This document shows positions 26,670-35,434 of a DNA stretch of 64,000 bases, one piece after another (positions within the stretch are counted from its first letter, which is position 1; the number at the start of each line of letters is the position of its first letter). Below the pieces are notes generated by a model that was given only the letters and a program-made list of their open reading frames with translations, was not told where the DNA came from and ran no database searches. The translations under genes and the position numbers were made by a program. Source of the DNA: Methylotenera versatilis 301. Lineage in GTDB: Bacteria; Pseudomonadota; Gammaproteobacteria; Burkholderiales; Methylophilaceae. The stretch is taken from the NCBI RefSeq assembly GCF_000093025.1, contig NC_014207.1, positions 1,612,001-1,676,000 of the forward strand. Reading direction: 5' to 3'.

Positions 26670-27458
26670 ATGCCCAATAGCGCTATTTATGAAGGCTTTG
26701 TAAAACACCTAAGATTCCAGCCTCAGCCGCACGGCTTTCGCTACAAGGTCTTTATGATGTATTTAGATTTAGATGAATTGCCAGATTTATTCAACAATTC
26801 TAAAAACTGGTCTTATGCAACTAAGAATTGGGCATGGTTTAAGCGCTCTGACTACTACGGTGACGCCCAAAAACCACTTAAACAAGAGATTAGTACGCTA
26901 GTCCAACAAGCAACAGGTTCAGAGCCGCGTGGTGCAATCCGACTTCTCACCAATATGCGCTATTTCGGACATTGCTTTAATCCTGTGAGCTTTTACTATT
27001 GTTTTGAAGCAGATGGCATTACCTTGCAAGCTGTCGTCAGCCATATCACCAACACGCCTTGGGGCGAAGATTACGCTTATGTGCATGATTTTAATCATGA
27101 CTCTAACACTGGAAAAACCATTAAAAAAACTAGAAATGGTGAAATTTCAATATTTAAATTTAACAAACAGTTTCATGTATCGCCCTTTATGCCTATGGAC
27201 ATTCAATACGACTGGGCATTTAAGCATGAAGCCAATCAACTACTCATTCATATGAAAAACTTTAAAGATGGCGAACAAGTTTTCAACGCTACATTAGCCT
27301 TAGAACGTAAAGAAATCACTCAAAGTAGCCTCAATTGGATTTTGATTCATTACCCACTCATGACTATTAAAGTCGTTGCTGCCATTTACTGGAACGCATT
27401 AATGCTTTGGATTAAGCGCGTGCCCTTTTACTCAAACCCAAAACAAGTCACTAAATAA
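26670..27458 (+). CDS. DUF1365 family protein
   Basis: A 262-residue DUF1365 protein. The family opening 'IYEGFVKHLRFQPQPHGFRY' lies at about residues 5-24 and is followed by FMMYLDLDEL. The middle has the 'YFGHCFNPVSFYYCFEADGI' block near 98-117 and a 'SHITNTPWGEDYAYV' block after it. No catalytic role is established to my knowledge, but the gene almost always accompanies the flavin oxidoreductase and Cfa-type methyltransferase that flank it here. The start directly abuts the preceding stop, and its TAA shares a base with the next ATG (27458), so all three are translationally coupled and likely work on one substrate. Confidence 0.88.
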   Translation: MPNSAIYEGFVKHLRFQPQPHGFRYKVFMMYLDLDELPDLFNNSKNWSYATKNWAWFKRSDYYGDAQKPLKQEISTLVQQATGSEPRGAIRLLTNMRYFGHCFNPVSFYYCFEADGITLQAVVSHITNTPWGEDYAYVHDFNHDSNTGKTIKKTRNGEISIFKFNKQFHVSPFMPMDIQYDWAFKHEANQLLIHMKNFKDGEQVFNATLALERKEITQSSLNWILIHYPLMTIKVVAAIYWNALMLWIKRVPFYSNPKQVTK

Positions 27459-28729
27459 TGATGATTAATCCCACACTTCAGAAAGAAACCTTAACCGCCA
27501 GCTTAAAACAAAAAAGCCGTTCAAAATGGGTGGCTGATTTTGCAAGGTCGCAAATACTTAAGCGCTTACAGCTTTTACAAAAAGGTCATTTAACACTGGT
27601 TGATGGCGCTGAACAGCACAGATTTGGCAACAGTGACGGTATAAATGCCACTATTTATGTACATGACTCACGCTTTTATGGCGAGATCGCTTTTGGAGGC
27701 AGCATAGGCGCTGGCGAAGCTTATATGCTCGGTTATTGGTCAGCGGATAATCTTACCGAGGTGATTCGCTTGATGTGTGTTAATCAATCTGTGATGGATA
27801 CGCTTGAAGGCGGCTACCAATGGCTGACTAAGCCATTTTTGCAAGTATTACATTGGCTAAATAGCAATACCACCGAAGGTAGTCGCAAGAATATTGCAGC
27901 ACATTATGATTTAGGTAATGACATGTTTGCCCTGTTTTTAGATCCAACCATGATGTATTCAAGCGCGATTTTTAGCGCAGATACACCCAACTTACAAGCG
28001 GCCTCTGAACTAAAGCTTAAAACTATTTGCGATAAATTAGACTTAAAATCGACAGACCATGTAGTTGAAATCGGCACTGGCTGGGGCGGCTTTGCTATTT
28101 ATGCAGCAACACATTACGGTTGCCGTGTCACCACTACCACGATCTCTAAGCAGCAATATGAATTAGCGAAAGTCAGAGTGAAGGCTGCTGGCTTGGAAGA
28201 TAAAATCACCCTATTACTTGAAGACTATCGCCATTTAACTGGCACTTTTGATAAGTTAGTTTCTATTGAGATGATTGAAGCAGTCGGGCATCGGTTTTAT
28301 GACACCTATTTTGCTAAAGTTGGCTCATTGCTTAAAGCAGATGGCTTGGCATTGATTCAAGCCATCACCATTGCGGATCAACGCTATGAAAATGCAAAGA
28401 AATCCGTCGATTTTATTCAACGTTACATATTTCCAGGCTCATGTATTCCATCAAACACTGCCATGCTCAATAGCGTGACTAAAACGAGCGATTTGCGATT
28501 GTTTGATTTAGAAGATATAGGTCCGCATTACGCTACAACATTAAAGATTTGGCGAGAAAACTTTTTTGCTAATATTAAAGAAGTTCGCAAACTCGGATAC
28601 ACGGAAGAGTTTATTAAAATGTGGGATTTTTATTTAAGCTATTGCGAAGGCGGCTTTATGGAGCGCGCTTTAGGTGACGTACATTTGTTGTTAGCAAAGC
28701 CAGAAAATCGAAGAGAGGCATTAATTTAA
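27458..28729 (+). CDS. cfa: Cyclopropane-fatty-acyl-phospholipid synthase family methyltransferase
   Basis: A 423-residue Cfa-type enzyme close to the length of E. coli Cfa (382) plus an N-terminal extension. The Cfa-specific 'AAHYDLGNDMFALFLDPTMM' block lies near residues 148-167, the SAM motif VVEIGTGWGGFAIYAA near 204-219, and the catalytic-region blocks MIEAVGHRFYDTYF and 'QRYIFPGSCIPS' follow. It methylates or cyclopropanates double bonds of phospholipid acyl chains. It is last of the tight part of the lipid operon and the second methyltransferase encoded in it, so the two may act on different positions or products. The start overlaps the DUF1365 stop by one base. Cfa-like proteins in such loci may form methylated rather than cyclopropane products. 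Confidence 0.88.
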   Translation: MMINPTLQKETLTASLKQKSRSKWVADFARSQILKRLQLLQKGHLTLVDGAEQHRFGNSDGINATIYVHDSRFYGEIAFGGSIGAGEAYMLGYWSADNLTEVIRLMCVNQSVMDTLEGGYQWLTKPFLQVLHWLNSNTTEGSRKNIAAHYDLGNDMFALFLDPTMMYSSAIFSADTPNLQAASELKLKTICDKLDLKSTDHVVEIGTGWGGFAIYAATHYGCRVTTTTISKQQYELAKVRVKAAGLEDKITLLLEDYRHLTGTFDKLVSIEMIEAVGHRFYDTYFAKVGSLLKADGLALIQAITIADQRYENAKKSVDFIQRYIFPGSCIPSNTAMLNSVTKTSDLRLFDLEDIGPHYATTLKIWRENFFANIKEVRKLGYTEEFIKMWDFYLSYCEGGFMERALGDVHLLLAKPENRREALI

Positions 28730-28779
28730 ACTTATAATAATGTTAAAGTGAAAACTTAAACAGAACATGAGTAAATGCA

Positions 28780-29244
28780 ATGATTATCGACACGATTGAC
28801 AATATACAACGCTATGCAGCCATGCATGCATTATTTCCTCATGTGTTTGAATACATCAAAACCACAGATTTGCTAGCACTACCTAATGGCAAACATGCCA
28901 TCTTAAACGATGATATATTTGTGCTCATTCAACGTGGAATTGGGCAAACTAAAGCTGAATCTAAGCTTGAATGCCACCGAAAATACATCGACATTCAACT
29001 GGTACTTAATGGCACAGATGAAATGGGCTGGAATCCGCTTGCAGACTGCCAACAAGCAATTGATACTTTCAATACCGCTAATGACGTGCATTTCTTTGAA
29101 GATGCTCCGCTGAATTGGCTTGCTACGCCCACTAATAAATTTTGTATATTCTTCCCCGAAGATGCCCATTCCGGCATGGTTTCAGAGCATCATCTGCACA
29201 AAGCGGTTTTTAAAATCGCAGTAAACCCGACAAATCAACCTTAA
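28780..29244 (+). CDS. YhcH/YjgK/YiaL family protein
   Basis: A 154-residue DUF386 protein of the YhcH/YjgK/YiaL family, a single cupin-like beta-barrel domain. Family blocks are 'SKLECHRKYIDIQLVLNGTD' near 64-83, where H and D contribute to the putative metal site, then FFEDAPLNW and 'CIFFPEDAHSGMVS' near 124-137 with a conserved histidine. Related proteins take part in sugar or sialic acid catabolism or control biofilm formation; the substrate here is unknown. It starts 50 bases after the second Cfa gene, a gap large enough for a separate promoter, so operon membership is uncertain. The mnmD gene follows 13 bases later. Confidence 0.85.
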   Translation: MIIDTIDNIQRYAAMHALFPHVFEYIKTTDLLALPNGKHAILNDDIFVLIQRGIGQTKAESKLECHRKYIDIQLVLNGTDEMGWNPLADCQQAIDTFNTANDVHFFEDAPLNWLATPTNKFCIFFPEDAHSGMVSEHHLHKAVFKIAVNPTNQP

Positions 29245-29257
29245 GCACTAACCCATA

Positions 29258-29965
29258 ATGCAATCTCCTAGTAATACTGCCAACATCGAATGGCGTGACG
29301 GACAGCCTTACGCCAGCGAATTCCAAGATGTTTACTTCTCCACTGATAATGGCTTATTGGAAACAGACTATGTGTTTTTGCAAGGCAATCATTTAGCAGA
29401 ACGTTGGCTTGATTCAGACTTGCAAACTTTCAGCATCGCTGAAACTGGCTTTGGTACTGGCTTAAACTTCTTATGTGCCGTCAATATATGGCTAAGCACA
29501 AGCCCTATGAATGCAAAACTGCATTATATTAGCGCAGAAAAATATCCGCTTAGTTTGCAAGACCTCCGCACCGCCTTAAATCTTTGGCCGCAACTCAAAA
29601 CAGTTATCGAGCCACTTTTAGCGCAGTATGACAACCTAATTAATGGCGCTAATACAATCCTCCTTTATGATAATCGCGTGCAGCTAAGTCTTTTAATCGG
29701 CGATGCCACAGCATGTTTTAGCAAAGTCACCAGTCAAGTCGATGCTTGGTTTTTAGATGGCTTTGCCCCAGCTAAAAACCCTGATATGTGGCAAACCGAG
29801 CTGTATCAACAAATGGCTAGGTTATCAAATGCATCCACGACATTTGCAACCTTCACCAGTGCTGGCGATGTGCGGCGAGGTTTAATGAGTGCGGGGTTTA
29901 ATGTTCACAAACGTATAGGTTTTGGAAAAAAACGTGAAATGCTGATTGGCAATTTTGTTGAATAA
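29258..29965 (+). CDS. mnmD: tRNA mnm5s2U34 methyltransferase MnmD (MnmC N-terminal activity)
   Basis: A 235-residue stand-alone version of the methyltransferase half of bifunctional MnmC. It completes mnm5s2U at the wobble position of tRNAs for Lys, Glu and Gln by methylating nm5s2U with SAM. Motifs are IEWRDGQPYASEFQDVYFS near residues 9-27, the SAM site AETGFGTGLNFL near 67-78, and the catalytic WFLDGFAPAKNPDMW near 165-179. In E. coli this domain is fused to the FAD domain. Here a stop and 131 non-coding bases separate them. The gap holds a short hairpin (AGACC/GGTCT, 30006-30020) without a T-run. Both domains look complete, so this is a true split rather than a frameshift. Confidence 0.9.
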   Translation: MQSPSNTANIEWRDGQPYASEFQDVYFSTDNGLLETDYVFLQGNHLAERWLDSDLQTFSIAETGFGTGLNFLCAVNIWLSTSPMNAKLHYISAEKYPLSLQDLRTALNLWPQLKTVIEPLLAQYDNLINGANTILLYDNRVQLSLLIGDATACFSKVTSQVDAWFLDGFAPAKNPDMWQTELYQQMARLSNASTTFATFTSAGDVRRGLMSAGFNVHKRIGFGKKREMLIGNFVE

Positions 29966-30096
29966 TAGAACATTCGTACACACCAATTACATTTTAGTCA
30001 GGTTGAGACCGTAAGGGTCTTCCCCAAAAAATATATGCGCTAAAGTGCTTTATTTTGAGTGAAACCCTAACCCACAAATAACTTACAAAATTCTAT

Positions 30097-31323
30097 ATGA
30101 GTGCCATTCCTAAAACTGCAATAATTATCGGTGGCGGCATTGCAGGCTGTAGCACTGCTTATGCCCTAGCCACTCGCGGCATAAAAGTCACCTTGTTTGA
30201 ACGGCACGCGGAAGTTGCCAGCGAAGCCTCAGGCAACCCACAAGCGATGCTTTATCCACGCATCAGCGGTGAAGATGCCGCAAGTCAATTCGTACTTGAT
30301 AGCTATTTGTACAGCTTAGAATTTTTCAAAACACTTAAGCTAAACCCTGCAGATTTCAATGTTTGTGGCATGTTACAACTTGGCTTTAACCCAAGAGAGT
30401 TAGCTCGTATTCAAAAAGTCGCCACACAAAATCATGCTGACGATATTTTGAAATATGTGAGTGCAGATGAGGCAAGCAGCCTTGCAGGCATAGACCTTGC
30501 GCACGATGCGCTATATTTTCCAAAAGCTGCCTGGGTTAATCCGCAACAACTATGCCAGCACTTAACCGCGCATGAAAATATTTCAGTTAAAACATTAATA
30601 AACGTTGATAATTTATTGAAAAATAACGATTTATTTGAGATTTATTCAGATAATAAAATTATAGAAAAAGCTGATATTGCCATCATTGCCAATGCCAATG
30701 AAGCACAAAATTTAGGGTTTAACCTTTATTTAAAAACACAAGCGGTACGTGGTCAAGTCAGCATTCTTGAGGCTACCAACATCAGCCAGAAAATAAAATC
30801 GATTATATGCAGCGATGGCTACTTAAGCCCTGCAGATTACGGTCAGCATTGCTTGGGTGCGACTTTCTCCGAAGAGAATATGGACGATAAGTTAGATGAG
30901 GAAGATCACCTAGCTAATTTATTTAAATTAAAAAGCTTCTCATTGCCGCTGCATGAAAATCTAAAAGAAAATATTAAAGGTGGTCGCGTTTCATTCAGAT
31001 GCACATCCTTTGACTACTTTCCATTAGTAGGTGAGTTGCTAGATAACAACTTACTCAAAGCCAAACCGCCCCGCCCCAACGCTCTACCCGATAGTTTGCC
31101 TTGGATTAAAGGCCTATACATCAACGTTGCGCATGGCAGCCGAGGCTTCACCAGCGCGCCATTTTGCGCAGAGTTACTGGCGCAAATGATATGTGGTGAA
31201 CCATTCACCATGAATATTGAATTGGCTGCCTTAATGAACCCCAACCGTTTTGCATTACGTAAACTTGGGTTGAAACGATTGGCAAGAATGTTTCCAAGCT
31301 CAATACCCGCTAAAATCAGCTAA
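30097..31323 (+). CDS. mnmC: FAD-dependent cmnm5s2U34 oxidoreductase, MnmC C-terminal activity
   Basis: A 408-residue stand-alone FAD domain of MnmC, which removes the carboxymethyl group from cmnm5s2U34 to give nm5s2U, the substrate of MnmD. The N-terminus carries the dinucleotide motif AIIIGGGIAGCSTAYALATR (about 8-27), then the 'ASGNPQAMLYPRISGEDAAS' block near 46-65, typical of MnmC2 (SGNPxGxxYP). The C-terminus has YINVAHGSRGFTSAPFCAEL near 337-356. It lies 131 bases after mnmD. The next gene, a TPR glycosyltransferase, starts nine bases after this stop, suggesting co-transcription. Confidence 0.9.
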   Translation: MSAIPKTAIIIGGGIAGCSTAYALATRGIKVTLFERHAEVASEASGNPQAMLYPRISGEDAASQFVLDSYLYSLEFFKTLKLNPADFNVCGMLQLGFNPRELARIQKVATQNHADDILKYVSADEASSLAGIDLAHDALYFPKAAWVNPQQLCQHLTAHENISVKTLINVDNLLKNNDLFEIYSDNKIIEKADIAIIANANEAQNLGFNLYLKTQAVRGQVSILEATNISQKIKSIICSDGYLSPADYGQHCLGATFSEENMDDKLDEEDHLANLFKLKSFSLPLHENLKENIKGGRVSFRCTSFDYFPLVGELLDNNLLKAKPPRPNALPDSLPWIKGLYINVAHGSRGFTSAPFCAELLAQMICGEPFTMNIELAALMNPNRFALRKLGLKRLARMFPSSIPAKIS

Positions 31324-31332
31324 AATCACGCC

Positions 31333-33222
31333 ATGCAATCCACTTCATCAGAACAAGCGTTAAAAGATTACCAACAGGCCTTATTGCGCAACCCCAAAGA
31401 TACCGTTGCGCAAATCAATTGTGGGAATTTGTGTGTTGAACTGAAACGCTATGAAGAAGCGGCTGGCTACTTTAGGCGGTTGATGCGTATATTCAAAACC
31501 AACTTAGATATACGCAATGCCTTATGTTACGCCTTGCAAGAGTTCGGCAATGAATCTCATGCAGAGGGTCGCTATCTAACAGCAGAAGCCTGCTTCGAGG
31601 AGGCTTTAGAGAATCAGCCTGCAAATGCTGCATATTTGTATAACTTAGGCAATGCGCAGCGTGAGCTTGGTAAGCCTAAAGAAGCGGCGTTGCAATATGA
31701 AAAAGCTATTCGGCTTAATCCTAATGATGCCGATATTTATAACAATTTAGGTAATGTGCAACGTGAATTAGGGCTACTAGATTTTGCGATTGCAAGTTAC
31801 CAAAAAGCGCTAGATTTAAATCCATATCTGTACCATGCAAAAGTACATTTGGTGCATCAAAAACAGCATATATGTGACTGGCAAGGTTTAGAAGTTGATA
31901 TTTCAACCATACGCGATTGGGTGAAGAATGTACCGCAAGCGCAAATTTCGCCTTTTGCCTTTTTAGCTATGCCGACGACGACCGCTAATGAGCAGAAGCT
32001 TTGTGCGAACAATTGGGTGAGCAATCGTTACGCGGCACTGATTAAACAAGGCGAAACACTTAGTTTTAAAAACAAACTGCCTTCTAAAAATCAAAAAATT
32101 AAAATAGGCTATTTATCGGCTGATTTCAGGCTGCATCCACTGGCTTTTTTAGTAAGTGAATTGATTGAATTACACGACAGATCAAAATTTGAGACTTTCG
32201 CTTTTTCATATGGTGTAAATGATAAAACTAATGCCAGAGCCAGACTAGAAAAGGCTTTTGACGAGTTTTATGACATTCGAAATTTATCTGAAATTGATGC
32301 CGCAAAAAAAATAAATGAACACCAAATCGACATTTTGGTGGATTTAACTGGCTTTACCCAAACCAGCCGAAGCGGCATTGCGGCTTTACGCCCTGCGCCT
32401 ATCAATGTGAACTGGCTTGGCTTCCCTGGCACGATGGGAATGATGAATAACAACAAGCCGTTATTCGATTATATTTTAAGTGATAGCTTCATCACGCCGC
32501 CTGATTCAGAAAGCCATTATGCTGAGAAACTTGCCCTTTTACCGCATTGCTACCAACCCAACGACCGTAAGCGCCCAATTGGCAAGCAGCCTAGTCGTGA
32601 AAGCTGCAATCTACCAGAAGGTGCTTTTGTATTTTGTTGTTTTAACCAATCTTTTAAAATCACACCTGAGTTTTTTAAGGTGTGGATGCGCTTATTAAAT
32701 GCCGTGCCAAATAGCGTGCTTTGGCTGTTGGAAAGTAACACATGGGCTAAGCAAAACTTAATCAACCAAGCTGCAAAAAATAATATCACGGCTGAACGTT
32801 TAATATTTGCGCCACGCATGAGTATTGCAGACCATCTAGCACGCCACATTCATGCAGACTTGTTTTTAGATACCTCACCCTACAATGCCCACACTACTTG
32901 CAGCGATGGATTATGGATGGGTTTACCAGTATTAACCTGTGTTGGCGATACCTTTGCAGCGCGCGTGGCGGGTAGCTTGTTAACCGCAGCAGATATGCCT
33001 GAGTTAATCACCTATTCACTGCAAGATTATGAAAATAAAGCACTTTATCTGGCTAACAATTCAACAGAACTTGAAAAGATTAAACAGAAGCTGCACGCTA
33101 CCAAGCTTACATCGGCTTTATTTGACACCAACCAATTTGCACATGCGTTAGAAAATTCTTATCTATCGATGTGGCAGCAACATTTAAACACATCAAAATC
33201 TAGTGATAAAGCTACAAAATAG
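31333..33222 (+). CDS. TPR protein with OGT-like glycosyltransferase (GT41) domain
   Basis: A 629-residue protein with tetratricopeptide repeats over about residues 8-180, including 'AAYLYNLGNAQRELGKPKEA' and DIYNNLGNVQRELGLLDFAI. An O-GlcNAc-transferase-like catalytic region follows (about 255-610). Blocks include KIGYLSADFRLHPLAFLVSE near 256-275, the 'RPAPINVNWLGFPGTMGMMN' block, and DTSPYNAHTTCSDGLWMGLP near 514-533. Bacterial GT41 enzymes glycosylate Ser/Thr residues of proteins, for example flagellin or pilin in some species. The adjacency to the pilU gene makes a surface protein an attractive target, but that is inference. The UDP-sugar donor is unknown. Confidence 0.87.
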   Translation: MQSTSSEQALKDYQQALLRNPKDTVAQINCGNLCVELKRYEEAAGYFRRLMRIFKTNLDIRNALCYALQEFGNESHAEGRYLTAEACFEEALENQPANAAYLYNLGNAQRELGKPKEAALQYEKAIRLNPNDADIYNNLGNVQRELGLLDFAIASYQKALDLNPYLYHAKVHLVHQKQHICDWQGLEVDISTIRDWVKNVPQAQISPFAFLAMPTTTANEQKLCANNWVSNRYAALIKQGETLSFKNKLPSKNQKIKIGYLSADFRLHPLAFLVSELIELHDRSKFETFAFSYGVNDKTNARARLEKAFDEFYDIRNLSEIDAAKKINEHQIDILVDLTGFTQTSRSGIAALRPAPINVNWLGFPGTMGMMNNNKPLFDYILSDSFITPPDSESHYAEKLALLPHCYQPNDRKRPIGKQPSRESCNLPEGAFVFCCFNQSFKITPEFFKVWMRLLNAVPNSVLWLLESNTWAKQNLINQAAKNNITAERLIFAPRMSIADHLARHIHADLFLDTSPYNAHTTCSDGLWMGLPVLTCVGDTFAARVAGSLLTAADMPELITYSLQDYENKALYLANNSTELEKIKQKLHATKLTSALFDTNQFAHALENSYLSMWQQHLNTSKSSDKATK

Positions 33223-33294
33223 TGTAAAAAATTATGCTAAAGTCACGCACATAACATTTTTACTCATGATTAAAAAAATAAATAGGGTTAAATT

Positions 33295-34389
33295 ATGGCC
33301 GCAATCGACATCAGTCCAATCTTAAAGTTCATGCTAGATAAAGGTGGCTCCGACCTCTTTTTTAGTACGGGCGCAATCATTCATATTGAAGTTGAAGGCG
33401 ACACACTGCCTATCAACAACCAAATAATGACGCCTGGCATGATTAAAGAAATCGCTTATTCGATGATGACTGCAGATCAAATCACGGAGTTTGAATCGAC
33501 TTTAGAATGTAATTTTGCTATTAGCAAGAAAGATGTCGGGCGTTTCCGCGTAAATGTATTCAAGCAACGCGGTGAAGTGGGCATGGTAATACGTCATATT
33601 AAAACGGATATCCCAACAATTGAATCTTTAGGGCTTCCTGCGATATTAAAAGATCTAATTTTACGTAAGCGCGGCTTAATTCTAGTGGTTGGTGCAACGG
33701 GTTCAGGCAAAACCACCACCCTCGCCTCTATGATTGATCATCGTAACGCAACGACTAACGGTCACATTCTGACTCTTGAAGACCCGATTGAGTTTATTCA
33801 CCCGCATAAAAAATCGGTTGTTGATCAACGCGAAGTTGGTATTGATACACTCTCTTTTGAAAACGGTCTTAAAAATGCCATGCGCCAAGCGCCAGATGTG
33901 ATTTTAATTGGGGAAGTCCGTGATATGGAAGGCATGAAAAATGCCATGGCTTATGCAGAAACGGGCCATTTGTGCCTTGCTACATTGCATGCCAACAATG
34001 CCAACCAAGCGCTTGAGCGCATCATTTCATTCTTCCCAGAAGACGCCAGAGCGGGCTTACTACTAGGCTTATCAATGAATTTGGTGTCTATTGTTTCTCA
34101 ACGCCTTATTCCAGGTAAACTCAGCAAGCGTGTAGCCGCGACTGAAGTCATGATTAATACGCCGTACATTTCAGAGCTGATTCAAAAGCAAAAAATGGGT
34201 GATATGAAAGATACTATGGCTGACAGCAACGACATCGGCATGAACACTTTTGACCAATCGTTATTCAGGTTGTTTAGCAACGGTAAAATTGATGAGGAGA
34301 ATGCTCTGTCAAATGCAGATTCTCGCAACGATTTATCACTAAAAATTCGCTTTGCTGCTGAAGGTAATCGTAACACTAGCTTTGGTTAA
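33295..34389 (+). CDS. pilU: Type IV pilus retraction ATPase, PilU-like
   Basis: A 364-residue GspE-type ATPase of the PilT/PilU branch. The N-terminal PAS-like domain includes FMLDKGGSDLFFSTGAIIHI near 12-31, while the Walker A GATGSGKTTT lies near residues 133-142, followed by the Asp box (THILTLEDPIEF in the form GHILTLEDPIEF), Walker B DVILIGEVRD and the His box HLCLATLHANNA. Features of PilU rather than PilT are the long acidic/polar C-terminus and VATEVMINTPYISELI-type segment. It powers or assists pilus retraction with PilT. An AGGG ribosome site lies eight bases before ATG. The gene stops 12 bases before the convergent DMT transporter. PilT itself is not in the window. Confidence 0.87.
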   Translation: MAAIDISPILKFMLDKGGSDLFFSTGAIIHIEVEGDTLPINNQIMTPGMIKEIAYSMMTADQITEFESTLECNFAISKKDVGRFRVNVFKQRGEVGMVIRHIKTDIPTIESLGLPAILKDLILRKRGLILVVGATGSGKTTTLASMIDHRNATTNGHILTLEDPIEFIHPHKKSVVDQREVGIDTLSFENGLKNAMRQAPDVILIGEVRDMEGMKNAMAYAETGHLCLATLHANNANQALERIISFFPEDARAGLLLGLSMNLVSIVSQRLIPGKLSKRVAATEVMINTPYISELIQKQKMGDMKDTMADSNDIGMNTFDQSLFRLFSNGKIDEENALSNADSRNDLSLKIRFAAEGNRNTSFG

Positions 34390-34401
34390 TCGATAAAGCT
34401 T

Positions 34402-35307
34402 CTAATCATTATGATTCAACGCCGCAAATATTGAGGCGGCTGCAATTAAGCTGCCGCCTATCCATTCGTTTATTTCCATAGTTTCATGTGCTAGAAAATA
34501 AGAAGTAATAGCGGCAACGACCAACTCAAACAAAAATAATACGGAAGCGCGTGTCGCTGGCATTTGTGTAATGCCGTATTGCGTTAGCAAGGTCGCGGCA
34601 ATCAGCGACAGTGCAATCGCCAATATCACCATGCCATCATTTAAGCTAAAAAAGCTTGGCGATGGAATCGTTTCCTTCACAAACGGCATCGCTAGAATAG
34701 CCATCAAAAATACCCCCGCCCATACCGCAAAGGATTTACTGCGTATGGTTAAGTGCGTAGATTTTCTAGTAATCACATTGCTTATAGCAAACGCAATACC
34801 CGAGGTTAATGCAAACCACTCGGCAGTGTTTCTCGGTAATGGCCAGGCGCTGGATTTGCCTGTTAAGTCAGACAGCATAATAAATGCCCCCGTTAGCGAT
34901 AAAGCCATAATCATTAAGCCGCGTTTATCAATTCGCTCTTTAAGCCAAAAGTGGGCAAGTATTAAGGTCCATAATGGCGATAGATAAAATAACAGCATCA
35001 CACGCATTACCTCGCCATCTATCACAGCAAGCACATAAGCAAGGTTAGTCCAGCCTGCAGTCAAACTCAGCCAAAGGATGCTCAACGGCAACTTAAACAT
35101 ACCGCGCCAATGCTTGATACAGACAATACTCGCTAAAATTAGCACTGTTGAATAGCAGTAAAAACTCGATGCCACAGCCGCCACGCCAGCATTCGCCAAA
35201 ATTCGATACGGATACCAAACAACGCCCCAGCATACCGCGGCTAACAACAAACTTGTGCTATTCAGCAATGCGCTCTTGGCTAACGGCTTTGGGTTATTGA
35301 CATGCAT
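34402..35307 (-). CDS. DMT (EamA) superfamily transporter
   Basis: A 301-residue integral membrane protein with ten predicted helices in two EamA repeats (about 15-145 and 165-300). The first repeat includes LLLAAVCWGVVWYPYRILAN near residues 16-35, and the second ends with ITSYFLAHETMEINEWIGGS near 267-286. EamA proteins export metabolites such as amino acids or nucleotides; the substrate cannot be read here. It is convergent with pilU (12 bases between stops) and stands alone. The promoter region upstream, shared divergently with the dapC-like gene, contains a short tandem repeat at 35339-35364. Confidence 0.87.
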   Translation of the reverse strand: MHVNNPKPLAKSALLNSTSLLLAAVCWGVVWYPYRILANAGVAAVASSFYCYSTVLILASIVCIKHWRGMFKLPLSILWLSLTAGWTNLAYVLAVIDGEVMRVMLLFYLSPLWTLILAHFWLKERIDKRGLMIMALSLTGAFIMLSDLTGKSSAWPLPRNTAEWFALTSGIAFAISNVITRKSTHLTIRSKSFAVWAGVFLMAILAMPFVKETIPSPSFFSLNDGMVILAIALSLIAATLLTQYGITQMPATRASVLFLFELVVAAITSYFLAHETMEINEWIGGSLIAAASIFAALNHND

Positions 35308-35338
35308 TTTATTTTCAACTTTATTTATTTTTACTTAA

Positions 35339-35364
35339 TGTAGACAACGTTTGTAGACAACATT
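35339..35364. repeat. Tandem 13-base repeat in divergent promoter region
   Basis: TGTAGACAACGTT (35339-35351) is followed directly by TGTAGACAACATT (35352-35364), 12 of 13 bases identical. It lies between the divergent DMT transporter and aminotransferase genes and could bind a regulator. Confidence 0.45.
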
Positions 35365-35434
35365 AAATTTTACGATTTAAATTTTTGCGACTTAAACTTA
35401 CCAGTCCTAGGGCGGCTAGTTTACAATATTGCCT

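Noticed and set aside
30006-30020. Hairpin between mnmD and mnmC as terminator or riboswitch
   Set aside because: Only a five-pair stem with no T-run and no recognisable riboswitch core.
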